53,577 nucleotides of DNA from Oscillospiraceae bacterium (GTDB taxonomy: Bacteria; Bacillota; Clostridia; Oscillospirales; CAG-272), in NCBI GenBank assembly GCA_015064205.1, contig SVSR01000009.1, positions 1 through 53,577 of the forward strand, read 5' to 3'. Below, piece after piece: positions 1-7,933 of this stretch. Every line of letters begins with the position of its first letter. The first letter of the stretch is position 1. Made by a program: the position numbers and the translations under genes. The notes below the pieces were generated by a model. That model saw nothing but the letters and a program-made list of their open reading frames with translations. It was not told the DNA's origin and searched no databases.

Positions 1-589
1 CGGTATTGTGCTTGGATTTATCGTAGCTTTCGTTAGATGCACTTACCTTAAGACAACAAAACCTTTCTTTGTGCTTAGATTCTTCGACTCTATCTGTCAA
101 ATATATCTTACGGTTATAAGAGGAACGCCTGTCGTAGTTCAAATAATGATAATATATTTCGTTATTCTCATGCCAATGGGAGTAGACAAATTCACAGCCG
201 CGGTTGCGTGCTTCGGGCTCAATTCGGGCGCGTATGTTGCCGAGATCGTCCGTGGCGGCATCATGAGCGTTGACAACGGTCAGACAGAGGCCGGCAGAAG
301 CCTTGGATTCGGTTATATGCCAACTATGTTCTACATAGTATTTCCCCAGGCATTCAAGGCGGTTCTCCCTGCTCTTGCCAACGAATTTGTAGTATTGCTG
401 AAAGAGACCTCTATTGCCTTTTATATCGGTCTTGGCGATCTTATGTACGCAGGAAATGCTATCAGAGCCGCAACGTACAGTGCGTTTATGCCACTTGTAA
501 GCGTTGGTATAATATACCTAATCATGGTGCTCGTGCTATCAAAGCTCGTCAGCCTTCTTGAAAGGAGACTAAGGAATAATGAACGATAA
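1..589 (+). CDS. Polar amino-acid ABC transporter permease (HisM/GlnP type), 5' end outside window
   Basis: Inner-membrane permease subunit of an amino-acid importer. The reading frame is open to the left edge, so the first GTG at position 8 is not the real start and the first membrane helix or helices are missing. The visible part has hydrophobic helices and the family's cytoplasmic coupling loop ([22 protein letters not shown], given here only as EAGRSLGFG...[12 protein letters not shown]), where glycine after EA is the hallmark that docks on the ATPase. Earlier, [14 protein letters not shown] is also typical of the His/Glu/Gln permease family. Its stop overlaps the start of the ATPase gene by 11 bases, so the two are translationally coupled. 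A solute-binding protein is expected upstream, outside the window. Substrate cannot be decided from the sequence. Confidence 0.93.
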   Translation, partial: GIVLGFIVAFVRCTYLKTTKPFFVLRFFDSICQIYLTVIRGTPVVVQIMIIYFVILMPMGVDKFTAAVACFGLNSGAYVAEIVRGGIMSVDNGQTEAGRSLGFGYMPTMFYIVFPQAFKAVLPALANEFVVLLKETSIAFYIGLGDLMYAGNAIRAATYSAFMPLVSVGIIYLIMVLVLSKLVSLLERRLRNNER

Positions 590-1319
590 CATTATTATCA
601 AAACAGAAAACCTATGTAAATCCTTTAAGGGCGGTATTCATGCATTACGAGACGTTAATACAGAAATTAAAAAGGGCGAAGTTGTTGTAATAATTGGTCC
701 GTCAGGTTCGGGTAAATCTACATATCTTCGTTCGCTCAACCTTCTTGAAGAGCCTACAAGCGGTCATATATTTTTTGAAGGAACCGATATATTGCAGCCC
801 AAAGTTAATATCAATCTCATCCGTCAGAAAATGGGCATGGTATTTCAGCAGTTTAATCTGTTCCCTCACATGACAATTTTGAAAAATATGACCTTAGCGC
901 CTATGAAGCTTTTGAAATTATCAAAAGCTGATGCTGAAGAAAAGGCGTTATCTCTTCTTAACAGAGTAGGCCTGCTTGACAGAGCCGACGCATATCCGTC
1001 TCAGTTATCGGGCGGACAGAAGCAAAGAATCGCCATTGTACGTTCACTTTGCATGAATCCTGATATTATGCTGTTTGATGAGCCCACGTCTGCACTCGAC
1101 CCCGAGATGGTCGGTGAAGTACTCGATCTGATGAAATCACTTGCGCATGATGGAATGACTATGATCTGCGTAACTCATGAAATGGGATTTGCGCGCGAAG
1201 TTGCAGACAGAATCATTTTTATGTGTGACGGTGCAATTGAAGTTGACGGTACTCCCGATAGCTTCTTCAATAATCCTGAGCATCCGAGACTAAAGCAATT
1301 TTTACAATCAATATTATAA
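579..1319 (+). CDS. Polar amino-acid ABC transporter ATP-binding protein (GlnQ/HisP type)
   Basis: ATPase that powers amino-acid import together with the overlapping upstream permease. All nucleotide-binding motifs are present in order: Walker [11 protein letters not shown]-loop QQFNLFPH, signature LSGGQKQR, Walker B IMLFDEP followed by the D-loop SALD, and switch histidine in CVTHEM. At 246 residues it has the normal length for the family. The start ATG overlaps the permease stop codon, and an AAGGAG sequence lies about 12 bases upstream. A rho-independent terminator follows directly, so this is the last gene of its operon. Function is certain at family level; glutamine, cystine or another polar amino acid could be the substrate. 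Confidence 0.95.
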   Translation: MNDNIIIKTENLCKSFKGGIHALRDVNTEIKKGEVVVIIGPSGSGKSTYLRSLNLLEEPTSGHIFFEGTDILQPKVNINLIRQKMGMVFQQFNLFPHMTILKNMTLAPMKLLKLSKADAEEKALSLLNRVGLLDRADAYPSQLSGGQKQRIAIVRSLCMNPDIMLFDEPTSALDPEMVGEVLDLMKSLAHDGMTMICVTHEMGFAREVADRIIFMCDGAIEVDGTPDSFFNNPEHPRLKQFLQSIL

Positions 1320-1324
1320 AAATC

Positions 1325-1356
1325 AAGCCACGGAAGATACCGTGGTTTAATTTTTT
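1325..1356 (+). terminator. Rho-independent terminator after the amino-acid ABC operon
   Basis: A 9-bp stem (AAGCCACGG / CCGTGGTTT, with one G-U pair) closes a 6-base loop and is followed by a run of six T. It lies 5 bases after the ATPase stop codon. Confidence 0.85.
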
Positions 1357-1376
1357 ATGAACTTTAGATTTTACTA

Positions 1377-1405
1377 TTGAAATATATGTTTTGACATGGT
1401 AAAAT
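1377..1405 (+). promoter_or_regulatory. Sigma-A type promoter for the foldase-like gene
   Basis: TTGAAA at 1377-1382, a spacer of 17 bases, and TAAAAT at 1400-1405. The predicted transcript starts near 1412, only about 27 bases before the ATG at 1439, which fits a start at 1439 better than one at 1418. Confidence 0.6.
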
Positions 1406-1438
1406 TATATTGTAAAAATGAAAAAGGAAGAAAAGCTT

Positions 1439-2902
1439 ATGAAAAAAATTGTTTCATTATTTCTAGTCATTTTAATGCTTACACCGTGTTTATCGGTATT
1501 TACTTCTGCTGTTGAAAATGAAGTGACCGTTATACTTAACGGGTTTGAAATCGTCTTTGACGTTCCCGGAAGACTTATTGACGGCAGAACCATGGTTCCC
1601 CTGCGAAGAATCGGAGAATGCCTCGGTGCAACCGTTGAATGGGACGGAGCAACTCGCGGCATAAAACTTACACGTAATGACGATGTTGTTGAACTCTCTG
1701 TTGGCTCGTATGATTTATACAAAAACGGTGTGCTTACGTATAAGATGGACGTTGCCCCTATTATCGTTGAAGAAGAAGGCGCGTCACGCACCCTTGTTCC
1801 TCTCAGAGCAATTTCAGAGGCTTTTGGTTGCCTTGTTGATTGGGAAGGAACTACGCGCAGCGCATTTATTGCTGATATACCCGATGCAGCAGTAATGAAC
1901 ATAGGCGCCTACCCTGTTACCAAAGATCTGTATCATTATTTTGTTATACAAACTATTTCAGAAATAGCTAATATCGGCGATATCAAATCAGATTCTGAAG
2001 AAATTACTGAAATTGAAGATATGATAGTTGATAAGATAGTATATTTCAATTCAATCAAATCATATGCAGCTGAATTAGGGCTTAGCATTTACGATCCGTT
2101 AGTATCGGACGGAATTAATGCTTCGCTTGCAGAATACAAACAGCACTATGGTGATCTTTTTGCGTACATACTTCAGTCAAGCAATATGACAGAAGAAACA
2201 TTTTTAGAATTTTTATATGTATCTTATTTTGAGACAGAACTCATGAACGCGATTACTGCACTCTCTGAAAATATATCAGCTGATGAAAAAGCTGAAGCTA
2301 TGATGAACGACGAGAACTTTATCAGAGCGGCTCACATACTCGTTGAAGATGAAGAATCAGCAAAATCTATATATGATCTGGCAAAATCATCGTCTGACGA
2401 TAAGTTTTTAGAGTTAATGAACCAATATAGCTTAGATGAAGGCAAATCCGATTATCCTTACGGATACTATTTTGGCAAAGATCAGATGGTAGAATCATTT
2501 GACAAAGCAGCCTATTCTCTTGATATTGGCGAAACAAGTGATATCGTAAAGTCTGAGTTTGGATATCATATAATAAGACGTCTTGAAAAAGATCAGCCTT
2601 ATTTGTATGAAAATGCTGATTTCATTTTCTCAGATTATATAAATTATAAGTTTTACGATGATCTTAATACCATTACTAAATCGCTCAAAGAATCTTGCGT
2701 ATATTATCCGTTGTACGAAAATATAGATCTTTACAATGAATATATTCTACCCCTTCAGGAAACTATAAAAGATTCAGCAACTGATACCGCTGGTGAAAAA
2801 TCAGAGGAAGCGAAAACCTCTGAGGCTGAAGAAGATACTAATGTTGCTGATGACTCTTACTATTATTACGACGATCCAAACGTTGTTGTTGATGATTACT
2901 GA
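1439..2902 (+). CDS. Secreted protein with copper-amine-oxidase-like N-terminal domain and PpiC/PrsA-type foldase domain
   Basis: Probable exported protein-folding factor. From the chosen start the protein has 487 residues: a signal peptide (MKKIVSLFLVILML, likely cleaved after FTSA), two copies of a short repeat (NGFEIVFDV...GRTMVPLRRI and NGVLTYKMDV...RTLVPLRAI) typical of the copper amine oxidase N-terminal-like domain, a helical chaperone-like region, and a parvulin-type domain (RAAHILVEDEESA ... SEFGYHIIRRLEK) at about residues 295-385. The C-terminal tail is acidic and tyrosine-rich. The upstream ATG at 1418 is in frame, but AAGGAAG at 1424-1430 sits 8 bases before the ATG at 1439, so 1439 is preferred. 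LTPC in the signal peptide is not a good lipobox because proline precedes the cysteine, unlike the lipoprotein PrsA. The metal-binding residues of true amine oxidases are absent; the N-terminal domain is probably a binding or structural module. Confidence 0.85.
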   Translation: MKKIVSLFLVILMLTPCLSVFTSAVENEVTVILNGFEIVFDVPGRLIDGRTMVPLRRIGECLGATVEWDGATRGIKLTRNDDVVELSVGSYDLYKNGVLTYKMDVAPIIVEEEGASRTLVPLRAISEAFGCLVDWEGTTRSAFIADIPDAAVMNIGAYPVTKDLYHYFVIQTISEIANIGDIKSDSEEITEIEDMIVDKIVYFNSIKSYAAELGLSIYDPLVSDGINASLAEYKQHYGDLFAYILQSSNMTEETFLEFLYVSYFETELMNAITALSENISADEKAEAMMNDENFIRAAHILVEDEESAKSIYDLAKSSSDDKFLELMNQYSLDEGKSDYPYGYYFGKDQMVESFDKAAYSLDIGETSDIVKSEFGYHIIRRLEKDQPYLYENADFIFSDYINYKFYDDLNTITKSLKESCVYYPLYENIDLYNEYILPLQETIKDSATDTAGEKSEEAKTSEAEEDTNVADDSYYYYDDPNVVVDDY

Positions 2903-2903
2903 G

Positions 2904-2941
2904 AATAAAATAGGCGCGGTTAAAGCCGCGCTTATTTTATT
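2904..2941. terminator. Bidirectional terminator between the foldase gene and sigK
   Basis: A near-perfect 16-bp stem, AATAAAATAGGCGCGG against CCGCGCTTATTTTATT, with a 6-base loop. Its A/T-rich base supplies U-rich tails in both directions. It overlaps the last codons of sigK on the minus strand. Confidence 0.85.
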
Positions 2942-3620
2942 CAAAATGTTTTTTGATTTCTTCAAGCGCTTTCTTTTCTATCCTGCTTACATATGATCTT
3001 GATATGCCAAGCTTTATCGCCACTTCCCTTTGTGTTAAAGGCTTTGCTCCGTCAAGTCCATACCTGTATATTATAATTTCTTTTTCTCTTTCTTCAAGGC
3101 TCTGGTTTATAATACGCGCAACCTTTTCAGAACTCATCTTTATTTCCAGATCATCTGCAATCGTGTCATCAACACTGATTATATCAATATATGTAAGCGG
3201 ATTACCGTCTTTATCAATATCTATTGTTTCGTTTATGGATACTTCTTGCGTTAGTTTTTTCTGTGCTCTGAAATACATAAGAATTTCATTTTGCAAGCAC
3301 TTCCCTGCATAAGTTGCAAATTTAGTTCCGCTTTCATATTTGTATGAATCTATGGCTTTAATAAGTCCTATTGTACCTATTGAGACGAGATCGTCCTGCT
3401 CTTTTGCGCTTGAATAGTATTTACGTACAATATGAGCTACAAGCCGTAAATTATGTTCTATAAGTTTATTTCTTGCATCACGATCACCGTTTGACATTTT
3501 AACAAAGTATTCATGCTCCTGCTTTGCGCTTAGCGGCGGTGGAAACGAATTTGCGCCACGCACTTTCAAGTATATTAAGAAATACCGAGTCATCAGAGAA
3601 AATAATAGTCCGATATCCAT
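2937..3620 (-). CDS. sigK: RNA polymerase sporulation sigma factor SigK (pro-sigma-K)
   Basis: Mother-cell sigma factor for late spore-coat genes. Region 2 reads ARNKLIEHNLRLVAHIV...DLVSIGTIGLIKAIDSY...TKFATYAGKCLQNEILMYFR, and region 4 ends with an HTH, TQREVAIKLGISRSYVSRIEKKA; both match the SigK/SigE branch closely. The first about 23 residues (MDIGLLFSLMTRYFLIYLKV) are hydrophobic and precede SFPPPLS, which aligns with the NAFPQPLS junction of Bacillus pro-sigma-K, so activation by intramembrane proteolysis (SpoIVFB type) is inferred. The gene is in one piece, with no skin-like insertion. GGAGG lies 7 bases before the ATG. It is convergent with the foldase gene and divergent from the small unknown gene at 3718. 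Confidence 0.93.
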   Translation of the reverse strand: MDIGLLFSLMTRYFLIYLKVRGANSFPPPLSAKQEHEYFVKMSNGDRDARNKLIEHNLRLVAHIVRKYYSSAKEQDDLVSIGTIGLIKAIDSYKYESGTKFATYAGKCLQNEILMYFRAQKKLTQEVSINETIDIDKDGNPLTYIDIISVDDTIADDLEIKMSSEKVARIINQSLEEREKEIIIYRYGLDGAKPLTQREVAIKLGISRSYVSRIEKKALEEIKKHFE

Positions 3621-3639
3621 ATCCTACCTCCAAAATAAG

Positions 3640-3668
3640 ATAATACAATTATATTCTTGCTTTTTAAA
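3640..3668 (-). promoter_or_regulatory. Possible sigma-A type promoter for sigK
   Basis: On the minus strand TTTAAA (3668-3663), 17 bases, TATTAT (3645-3640). It abuts the opposite-facing promoter at 3657-3685. In Bacillus sigK is transcribed by SigE, so a different promoter may be used; I see no clear SigE site. Confidence 0.35.
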
Positions 3669-3685
3669 TCAAATACATGTATAAT
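3657..3685 (+). promoter_or_regulatory. Sigma-A promoter for the 111-residue unknown gene
   Basis: TTGCTT at 3657-3662, spacer 17, consensus TATAAT at 3680-3685. The following GGGAGA and ATG lie 20 and 33 bases downstream of the -10 box. Confidence 0.65.
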
Positions 3686-3717
3686 AATCATATACTTCTT
3701 TTTTGGGAGACACTTAT

Positions 3718-4053
3718 ATGTTTGATAAAATGAAAAAGCTGTTTAAGAACAAAAATCCCGATAGCAAAGCATACAAATTCGAACGTGCCAAAGCTATCAA
3801 TAACAAATCCATCAAATATGTTACAGAAAGAATAAATAACATTGATGAAGTCGTTGGCAGATCGGGAGCAATTAATATCAAGGGAGACGAACTGATAGTA
3901 TTATCAAGCTTTGATATAGAATTCCGTTGCAAAATCGAAGATCTGATCGCAAATGACCTTATGTCGCTTGACGGTGTGGTTTTATCAGGTCACGATCTAG
4001 AACACGACGGGAAATTCAGAACTATAATAGCTTATTATTCCTATTACAGATAA
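3718..4053 (+). CDS. Conserved-looking small protein of unknown function (111 aa)
   Basis: I do not recognise this protein. It is a soluble, lysine-rich N-terminal segment (MFDKMKKLFKNKNPDSKAYK) followed by a mixed alpha/beta part with alternating hydrophobic residues (GDELIVLSSFDIEFRCKIED...DGVVLSGHDLEHD...RTIIAYYSYYR). It has no signal peptide, membrane helix or cysteine motif. An in-frame TTG at 3703 exists, but GGGAGA at 3705-3710 lies 7 bases before the ATG at 3718, so the ATG is chosen. It has its own promoter and its own terminator, which supports a real gene. It is divergent from sigK, but nothing else in the sequence ties it to sporulation. Confidence 0.75.
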   Translation: MFDKMKKLFKNKNPDSKAYKFERAKAINNKSIKYVTERINNIDEVVGRSGAINIKGDELIVLSSFDIEFRCKIEDLIANDLMSLDGVVLSGHDLEHDGKFRTIIAYYSYYR

Positions 4054-4082
4054 AAAAGTCAGCCTATTTGGCTGACTTTTTT
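4054..4082. terminator. Bidirectional terminator between the small unknown gene and nadE
   Basis: AAAAGTCAGCC / GGCTGACTTTT stem with loop TATTT, flanked by A on the left and T on the right, so it can stop transcription from both convergent genes. Confidence 0.88.
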
Positions 4083-4083
4083 A

Positions 4084-6033
4084 TCATTTTAACTTATCAA
4101 CTGCAATAAGCCAAGCAGATGCAGAAGCATCTGACGGCATACGCCAATCGCCTCTCGGAGAAAGACCTATCGGACCCGCCTTTACTCCATCGGGTTGGCA
4201 ATTACGTTTATACTGCTGAGTAAAGAAACGCTTATAGAAATTTTCAAGCCACTTGAGCAAAGTTTTGTTATCATATATGTCGCCGAAAGCTATTTTAGAT
4301 AACTCATATATCTTCTCCGGCTCAAATCCGTACCTTATGACATAATACAGGAAAAAGTCGTGAAGCTCATACGGGCCCACTATATCTTCTGTAACCTGAG
4401 ATATATCACCACTCTTATCCGGAGGAAGGAGCTCGGGGCTTATAGGTGTATCTATTATATCGGTCAGTACATCTGATGCCGACTTAAAGATCTCGTCATT
4501 CATAACAGAAGCTATGATCCACCTTATCATAGTTTTAGGCACTCCCGAATTCACACCGTACATACTCATATGATCTGCATTATACGTACACCAGCCAAGA
4601 GCAAGCTCTGAGAGGTCGCCCGTACCGACAACAAGGCCTCCTACTTTTCCGGCATAATCCATAAGGATCTGAGTGCGTTCCCGTGCCTGCGCATTTTCAA
4701 AAGTGAGGTCACACGTATCAGGGTCATGACCAATATCCTTGAAATGAAGCAGACAAGCTTCTTTAATATTTATTTCAGCCGAGCTGATGCCTAATACTGA
4801 CATAAGCTTTGAAGAATTATAGTGTGTTCGATCTGACGTTCCAAAGCATGGCATCGTTATTCCATAAACGTCTGAAGCAGGCTTTCCAAGTTCTTTTACT
4901 GCCATTAGTGCAACAAGAAGAGCAAGGGTTGAGTCAAGTCCCCCGGAAACCCCAACAACAGGTTTCGCACCGGTAATACTTAGTCTTTTCTTAAGTGCCG
5001 TAACCTGCATGTTGAATATACCACGACAGTAGTTTTCCCGTTCGACAATATCTTCAGGGATAAAAGGAGATTTAGGAACATTTAGTAGCTTTCCGTCACA
5101 CTTGGCTTCAGCTTTAGGAATATTTATATATCTGGCAGGCTGAAGTTTTCCATATAGCGTAGTGGAATCCTTGAAATTAGTAACCTTTACGCGGTCTATC
5201 ATAATCTTGCCGAGATCAAGATCGGCTGAAAGCATATAATCGTTTATAATATTACTGTCGCTTTCTTTTATAAGGACGCCGTCAAGTGCAAAAACACTAT
5301 GACCCGAGAACACTAAGTCGGTTGTAGACTCATCAGAGCCGGCTGAAGTATAAACATAAGCAGAAAGGCATTTTGAAGACTGATCAAGAACTAGATTACG
5401 CCTGTAGATACGCTTGTTCATAATATCATTACTTGCAGAAAGATTGAGTATGATCTGCGCACCGTTAAGAGCAAGAAATGAACTTGGCGGTAACGGTGTC
5501 CAAAGATCTTCACATATTTCAATTGCAAACGTTTTTCCATCATCAAGGCTGAAAACGAGATCGCGTCCTACAGGAATAAGTTTATCCCCCGTTAATCCAA
5601 GTTCTGAGGGTTCTATACTGTCAAAAAGAAGATCCTTTGATGAAGAAAACCATCTTTTTTCGTAAAATTCATTGTAATTGGGAAGAAATGTTTTAGGAAC
5701 AAGACCGTGTACGAGTCCCCCATACGTTACAACTGCGGTATTGTATAATTGACCGCGAAGAATAAGCGGTGCTCCAAAGACTATTATGCTATCGTTATTC
5801 TTTGTAGCTGCTACAATTTTAGATATACTGTTGTGGACAGCAGACAACAAAGTACTTTGAAAGAAAAGATCAGCACATGTATATCCGGTAAGGGCAAGCT
5901 CAGGGAAAAGCATAATATTGCTTCCCTCTGCTTCCGCTTTAGCTGCATAGCTTATTATCTGCGAAGCATTATATTCCGGGTCTGCTATTTTAAGCCTTGG
6001 TACCACGCTGGTTATCCTGATTAAGTCCTTCAT
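4084..6033 (-). CDS. nadE: Glutamine-dependent NAD(+) synthetase
   Basis: Makes NAD from nicotinic acid adenine dinucleotide, ATP and glutamine-derived ammonia, in the cytoplasm. The N-terminal nitrilase-type glutaminase domain has its triad: Glu45 (FPELALTGYT), Lys114 (GLVPKTFLPNYNEFYEKRWF region) and Cys174 (EICEDLW). The C-terminal synthetase domain starts near residue 335 and has the ATP pyrophosphatase loop SGGLDS at 363-368. The length of 649 residues is normal for the bacterial two-domain enzyme, so ammonia is channelled internally and no separate glutaminase is needed. Single-gene unit: convergent with the small unknown gene and divergent from the flavin reductase. Confidence 0.96.
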   Translation of the reverse strand: MKDLIRITSVVPRLKIADPEYNASQIISYAAKAEAEGSNIMLFPELALTGYTCADLFFQSTLLSAVHNSISKIVAATKNNDSIIVFGAPLILRGQLYNTAVVTYGGLVHGLVPKTFLPNYNEFYEKRWFSSSKDLLFDSIEPSELGLTGDKLIPVGRDLVFSLDDGKTFAIEICEDLWTPLPPSSFLALNGAQIILNLSASNDIMNKRIYRRNLVLDQSSKCLSAYVYTSAGSDESTTDLVFSGHSVFALDGVLIKESDSNIINDYMLSADLDLGKIMIDRVKVTNFKDSTTLYGKLQPARYINIPKAEAKCDGKLLNVPKSPFIPEDIVERENYCRGIFNMQVTALKKRLSITGAKPVVGVSGGLDSTLALLVALMAVKELGKPASDVYGITMPCFGTSDRTHYNSSKLMSVLGISSAEINIKEACLLHFKDIGHDPDTCDLTFENAQARERTQILMDYAGKVGGLVVGTGDLSELALGWCTYNADHMSMYGVNSGVPKTMIRWIIASVMNDEIFKSASDVLTDIIDTPISPELLPPDKSGDISQVTEDIVGPYELHDFFLYYVIRYGFEPEKIYELSKIAFGDIYDNKTLLKWLENFYKRFFTQQYKRNCQPDGVKAGPIGLSPRGDWRMPSDASASAWLIAVDKLK

Positions 6034-6046
6034 AGTTTACATCCTT

Positions 6047-6075
6047 ATAATCAAAATATTTATTTTCTCTTGCAA
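6047..6075 (-). promoter_or_regulatory. Possible nadE promoter sharing its -35 box with the divergent promoter
   Basis: TTGCAA is its own reverse complement, so 6070-6075 can be read as a -35 box on both strands. On the minus strand a 17-base spacer leads to GATTAT (6052-6047), a weak -10 box with four of six consensus bases. Confidence 0.35.
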
Positions 6076-6097
6076 ACAGTTAAAATTATGGTATAAT
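6070..6097 (+). promoter_or_regulatory. Extended -10 promoter for the flavin reductase gene
   Basis: TTGCAA at 6070-6075, spacer 16, TATAAT at 6092-6097 preceded by TGG, an extended -10 element. AAGAGG follows just before the ATG at 6138. Confidence 0.65.
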
Positions 6098-6137
6098 AAA
6101 ATCATGTAAATACAAATTTCTAAGAGGTAATATTAGT

Positions 6138-6734
6138 ATGCCAAAAGTTAAATGGAAAGGCGGAGCTCTGATTGCTCCTCTGCCGGCTGTTCTTGTAACA
6201 AGCGGGACACTTGATGATCCTAACGTATTCACCGTTGCATGGACGGGAATAATTAACACTCAACCTCCCAAAACTTATATATCCGTAAGGCCTTCTAGAG
6301 TTTCATACGAAAATATAAAGAAATATGGAAAGTTTGTTATCAATCTGACTAGTGCAAAAGATGTACGTGCGGTTGATTTTTGCGGTGTTCGCTCAAAGAG
6401 AAATACCGATAAATTCAAGTCTTGCGGACTAAGTGTTGCAGGTGGACTTGAACTAACAGACACTCCCGTTATCGAAAGTGCTCCGCTTTCTCTTGAATGT
6501 GTTGTTACAGACATAATATCGCTTGGCACACACGACATGTTCTTAGCCGATATAGTTGCAACCGACATTGACTCTGGACTTATAAACTGCGAGGGAAAGC
6601 TCAGATTAGATAAGGCAAATCTTTTAGCATATTCTCACGGCGAATATTTTGAGCTAGGCAAAAAGCTTGGCTCGTTTGGTTATTCGGTTAAGAAAAAACG
6701 CCGTAACAATAAAATTAAAAGTTACAAAAAATAA
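6138..6734 (+). CDS. Flavin reductase family protein (FMN-binding split barrel, flavoredoxin type)
   Basis: Probable FMN-binding electron-transfer or flavin-reducing protein in the cytoplasm. The start KWKGGALIAPLPAVLVTSGT...NVFTVAWTGIINTQPPKTYISVRPSRVSYENIKKYGKFVINL (quoted in part) is the classic flavin reductase-like split-barrel signature, with the FMN phosphate contacts expected in the segment around TVAWTG and SRVSYENI. Length of 198 residues is usual. The C-terminal end is a basic tail (KKKRRNNKIKSYKK). The physiological partner is not indicated by the neighbours, which are NadE and Tgt on the other strand. Confidence 0.88.
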   Translation: MPKVKWKGGALIAPLPAVLVTSGTLDDPNVFTVAWTGIINTQPPKTYISVRPSRVSYENIKKYGKFVINLTSAKDVRAVDFCGVRSKRNTDKFKSCGLSVAGGLELTDTPVIESAPLSLECVVTDIISLGTHDMFLADIVATDIDSGLINCEGKLRLDKANLLAYSHGEYFELGKKLGSFGYSVKKKRRNNKIKSYKK

Positions 6735-6740
6735 GCATCG

Positions 6741-6766
6741 AGGCAATCTGTTTGGATTGCCTTTTT
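6741..6766. terminator. Terminator between the flavin reductase gene and tgt
   Basis: AGGCAATC / GATTGCCT stem with a 6-base loop, followed by TTTT on the plus strand. The two genes converge here, and the minus-strand tail is less T-rich. Confidence 0.8.
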
Positions 6767-7901
6767 AATTTGTACTTCTTTCGGCAAGTATTTCTCTGTA
6801 AGTATTATAAAAGCTTTCAAATCTATCTTCATCAAGTGCCTTGCGTATCTGCTCCATAAGTTCATTATAAAAATAAAGATTATGAAGAACCGCAAGTCTC
6901 ATTCCCAAAGTTTCCTTAGCTTTGAAAAGGTGACGTATATAGGAACGTGAATAATGCTTGCAAGCAGGGCAACCACAGTTTTCGTCTATTGGACGAGGGT
7001 CTGAAATGTATTTTTCATTTAACAGGTTCATTTTACCGTGCCACGTGAAAATGTTTCCGTGTCTGGCGTTTCTGCTGGGCATTACACAATCAAAAAAATC
7101 AACTCCGCGGTGGACCGCTTCGAGTATATTTACAGGTGTGCCTACACCCATAAGATATCTGGGCTTATCCTTAGGCATATGTGGCTCAACTACGTCTATG
7201 GTTTCATACATTTCCTCAGCCGATTCGCCAACAGCAAGACCGCCAATTGCATAACCCGGCAGTTCAAGCTCAGCTATCGCCTTCATATGATCTATTCTGA
7301 GATCATGGTAGGTACTTCCCTGATTAATTCCGAAAAGGAGCTGGTTTTTATTTATCGTCGTTTCAAGCTGATTCAATCTGTTTAATTCATCACGGCATCT
7401 GTAAAGCCATCGTGTAGTACGTGCGCACGATTTCTTAGTATAGTTGTACTCAGCGGGGTTTTCTATACATTCGTCAAACGCCATCGCAATTGTAGAAGCT
7501 AGATTAGACTGTATTCGCATGCTTTCTTCCGGACCCATAAATATACGCTTACCGTCGATATGCGAAGCAAATTTTACACCCTCTTCGGTTATTTTACGAA
7601 GCTGTGCAAGTGAAAACACCTGAAATCCGCCGCTATCTGTAAGTACTGGCCTGTCCCAATTGAAAAATTTGTGTATACCACCCATTTTGTGTATAAGTTC
7701 ATCGCCCGGACGAAGGTGTAAATGATACGTATTCGAAAGCTCGACCTGACATCTAACGTCTTTAAGATCCATAGTTGATATGCCGCCTTTAATAGCCGCA
7801 CAAGTTCCGACGTTCATGAAAACGGGGGTCTGTATATCACCGTGTACTGTTTTGAAAGTTCCTCTGCGGGCTCTTCCCTCTTGCTTTAATATTTTAAACA
7901 C
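6765..7901 (-). CDS. tgt: Queuine/preQ1 tRNA-ribosyltransferase (tRNA-guanine transglycosylase)
   Basis: Exchanges guanine-34 of Asp, Asn, His and Tyr tRNAs for the queuosine precursor preQ1. The general acid/base Asp89 is in LTDSGGFQVFSL and the nucleophile Asp271 in DFFDCVMPSRNARHG. The zinc site is Cys309, Cys311 and Cys314 (CGCPAC) plus His340 (LHNL). Length of 378 residues is normal. The start is GTG with AAAGGA 8 bases upstream. It is the last gene of the miaB-ricA-mutS-mutL-tgt operon, 32 bases after mutL. The next enzyme of the pathway, queA, is in this window at 23846. Confidence 0.96.
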   Translation of the reverse strand: MFKILKQEGRARRGTFKTVHGDIQTPVFMNVGTCAAIKGGISTMDLKDVRCQVELSNTYHLHLRPGDELIHKMGGIHKFFNWDRPVLTDSGGFQVFSLAQLRKITEEGVKFASHIDGKRIFMGPEESMRIQSNLASTIAMAFDECIENPAEYNYTKKSCARTTRWLYRCRDELNRLNQLETTINKNQLLFGINQGSTYHDLRIDHMKAIAELELPGYAIGGLAVGESAEEMYETIDVVEPHMPKDKPRYLMGVGTPVNILEAVHRGVDFFDCVMPSRNARHGNIFTWHGKMNLLNEKYISDPRPIDENCGCPACKHYSRSYIRHLFKAKETLGMRLAVLHNLYFYNELMEQIRKALDEDRFESFYNTYREILAERSTN

Positions 7902-7933
7902 TTTTCTAATTCCTTTCGCTTAGTACAACTAAT

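Noticed and set aside
1405-1902. Minus-strand open frame of 165 residues over the foldase gene start
   Set aside because: Antisense of a gene with signal peptide, promoter and ribosome site; Ser/Thr-rich translation with no motif.
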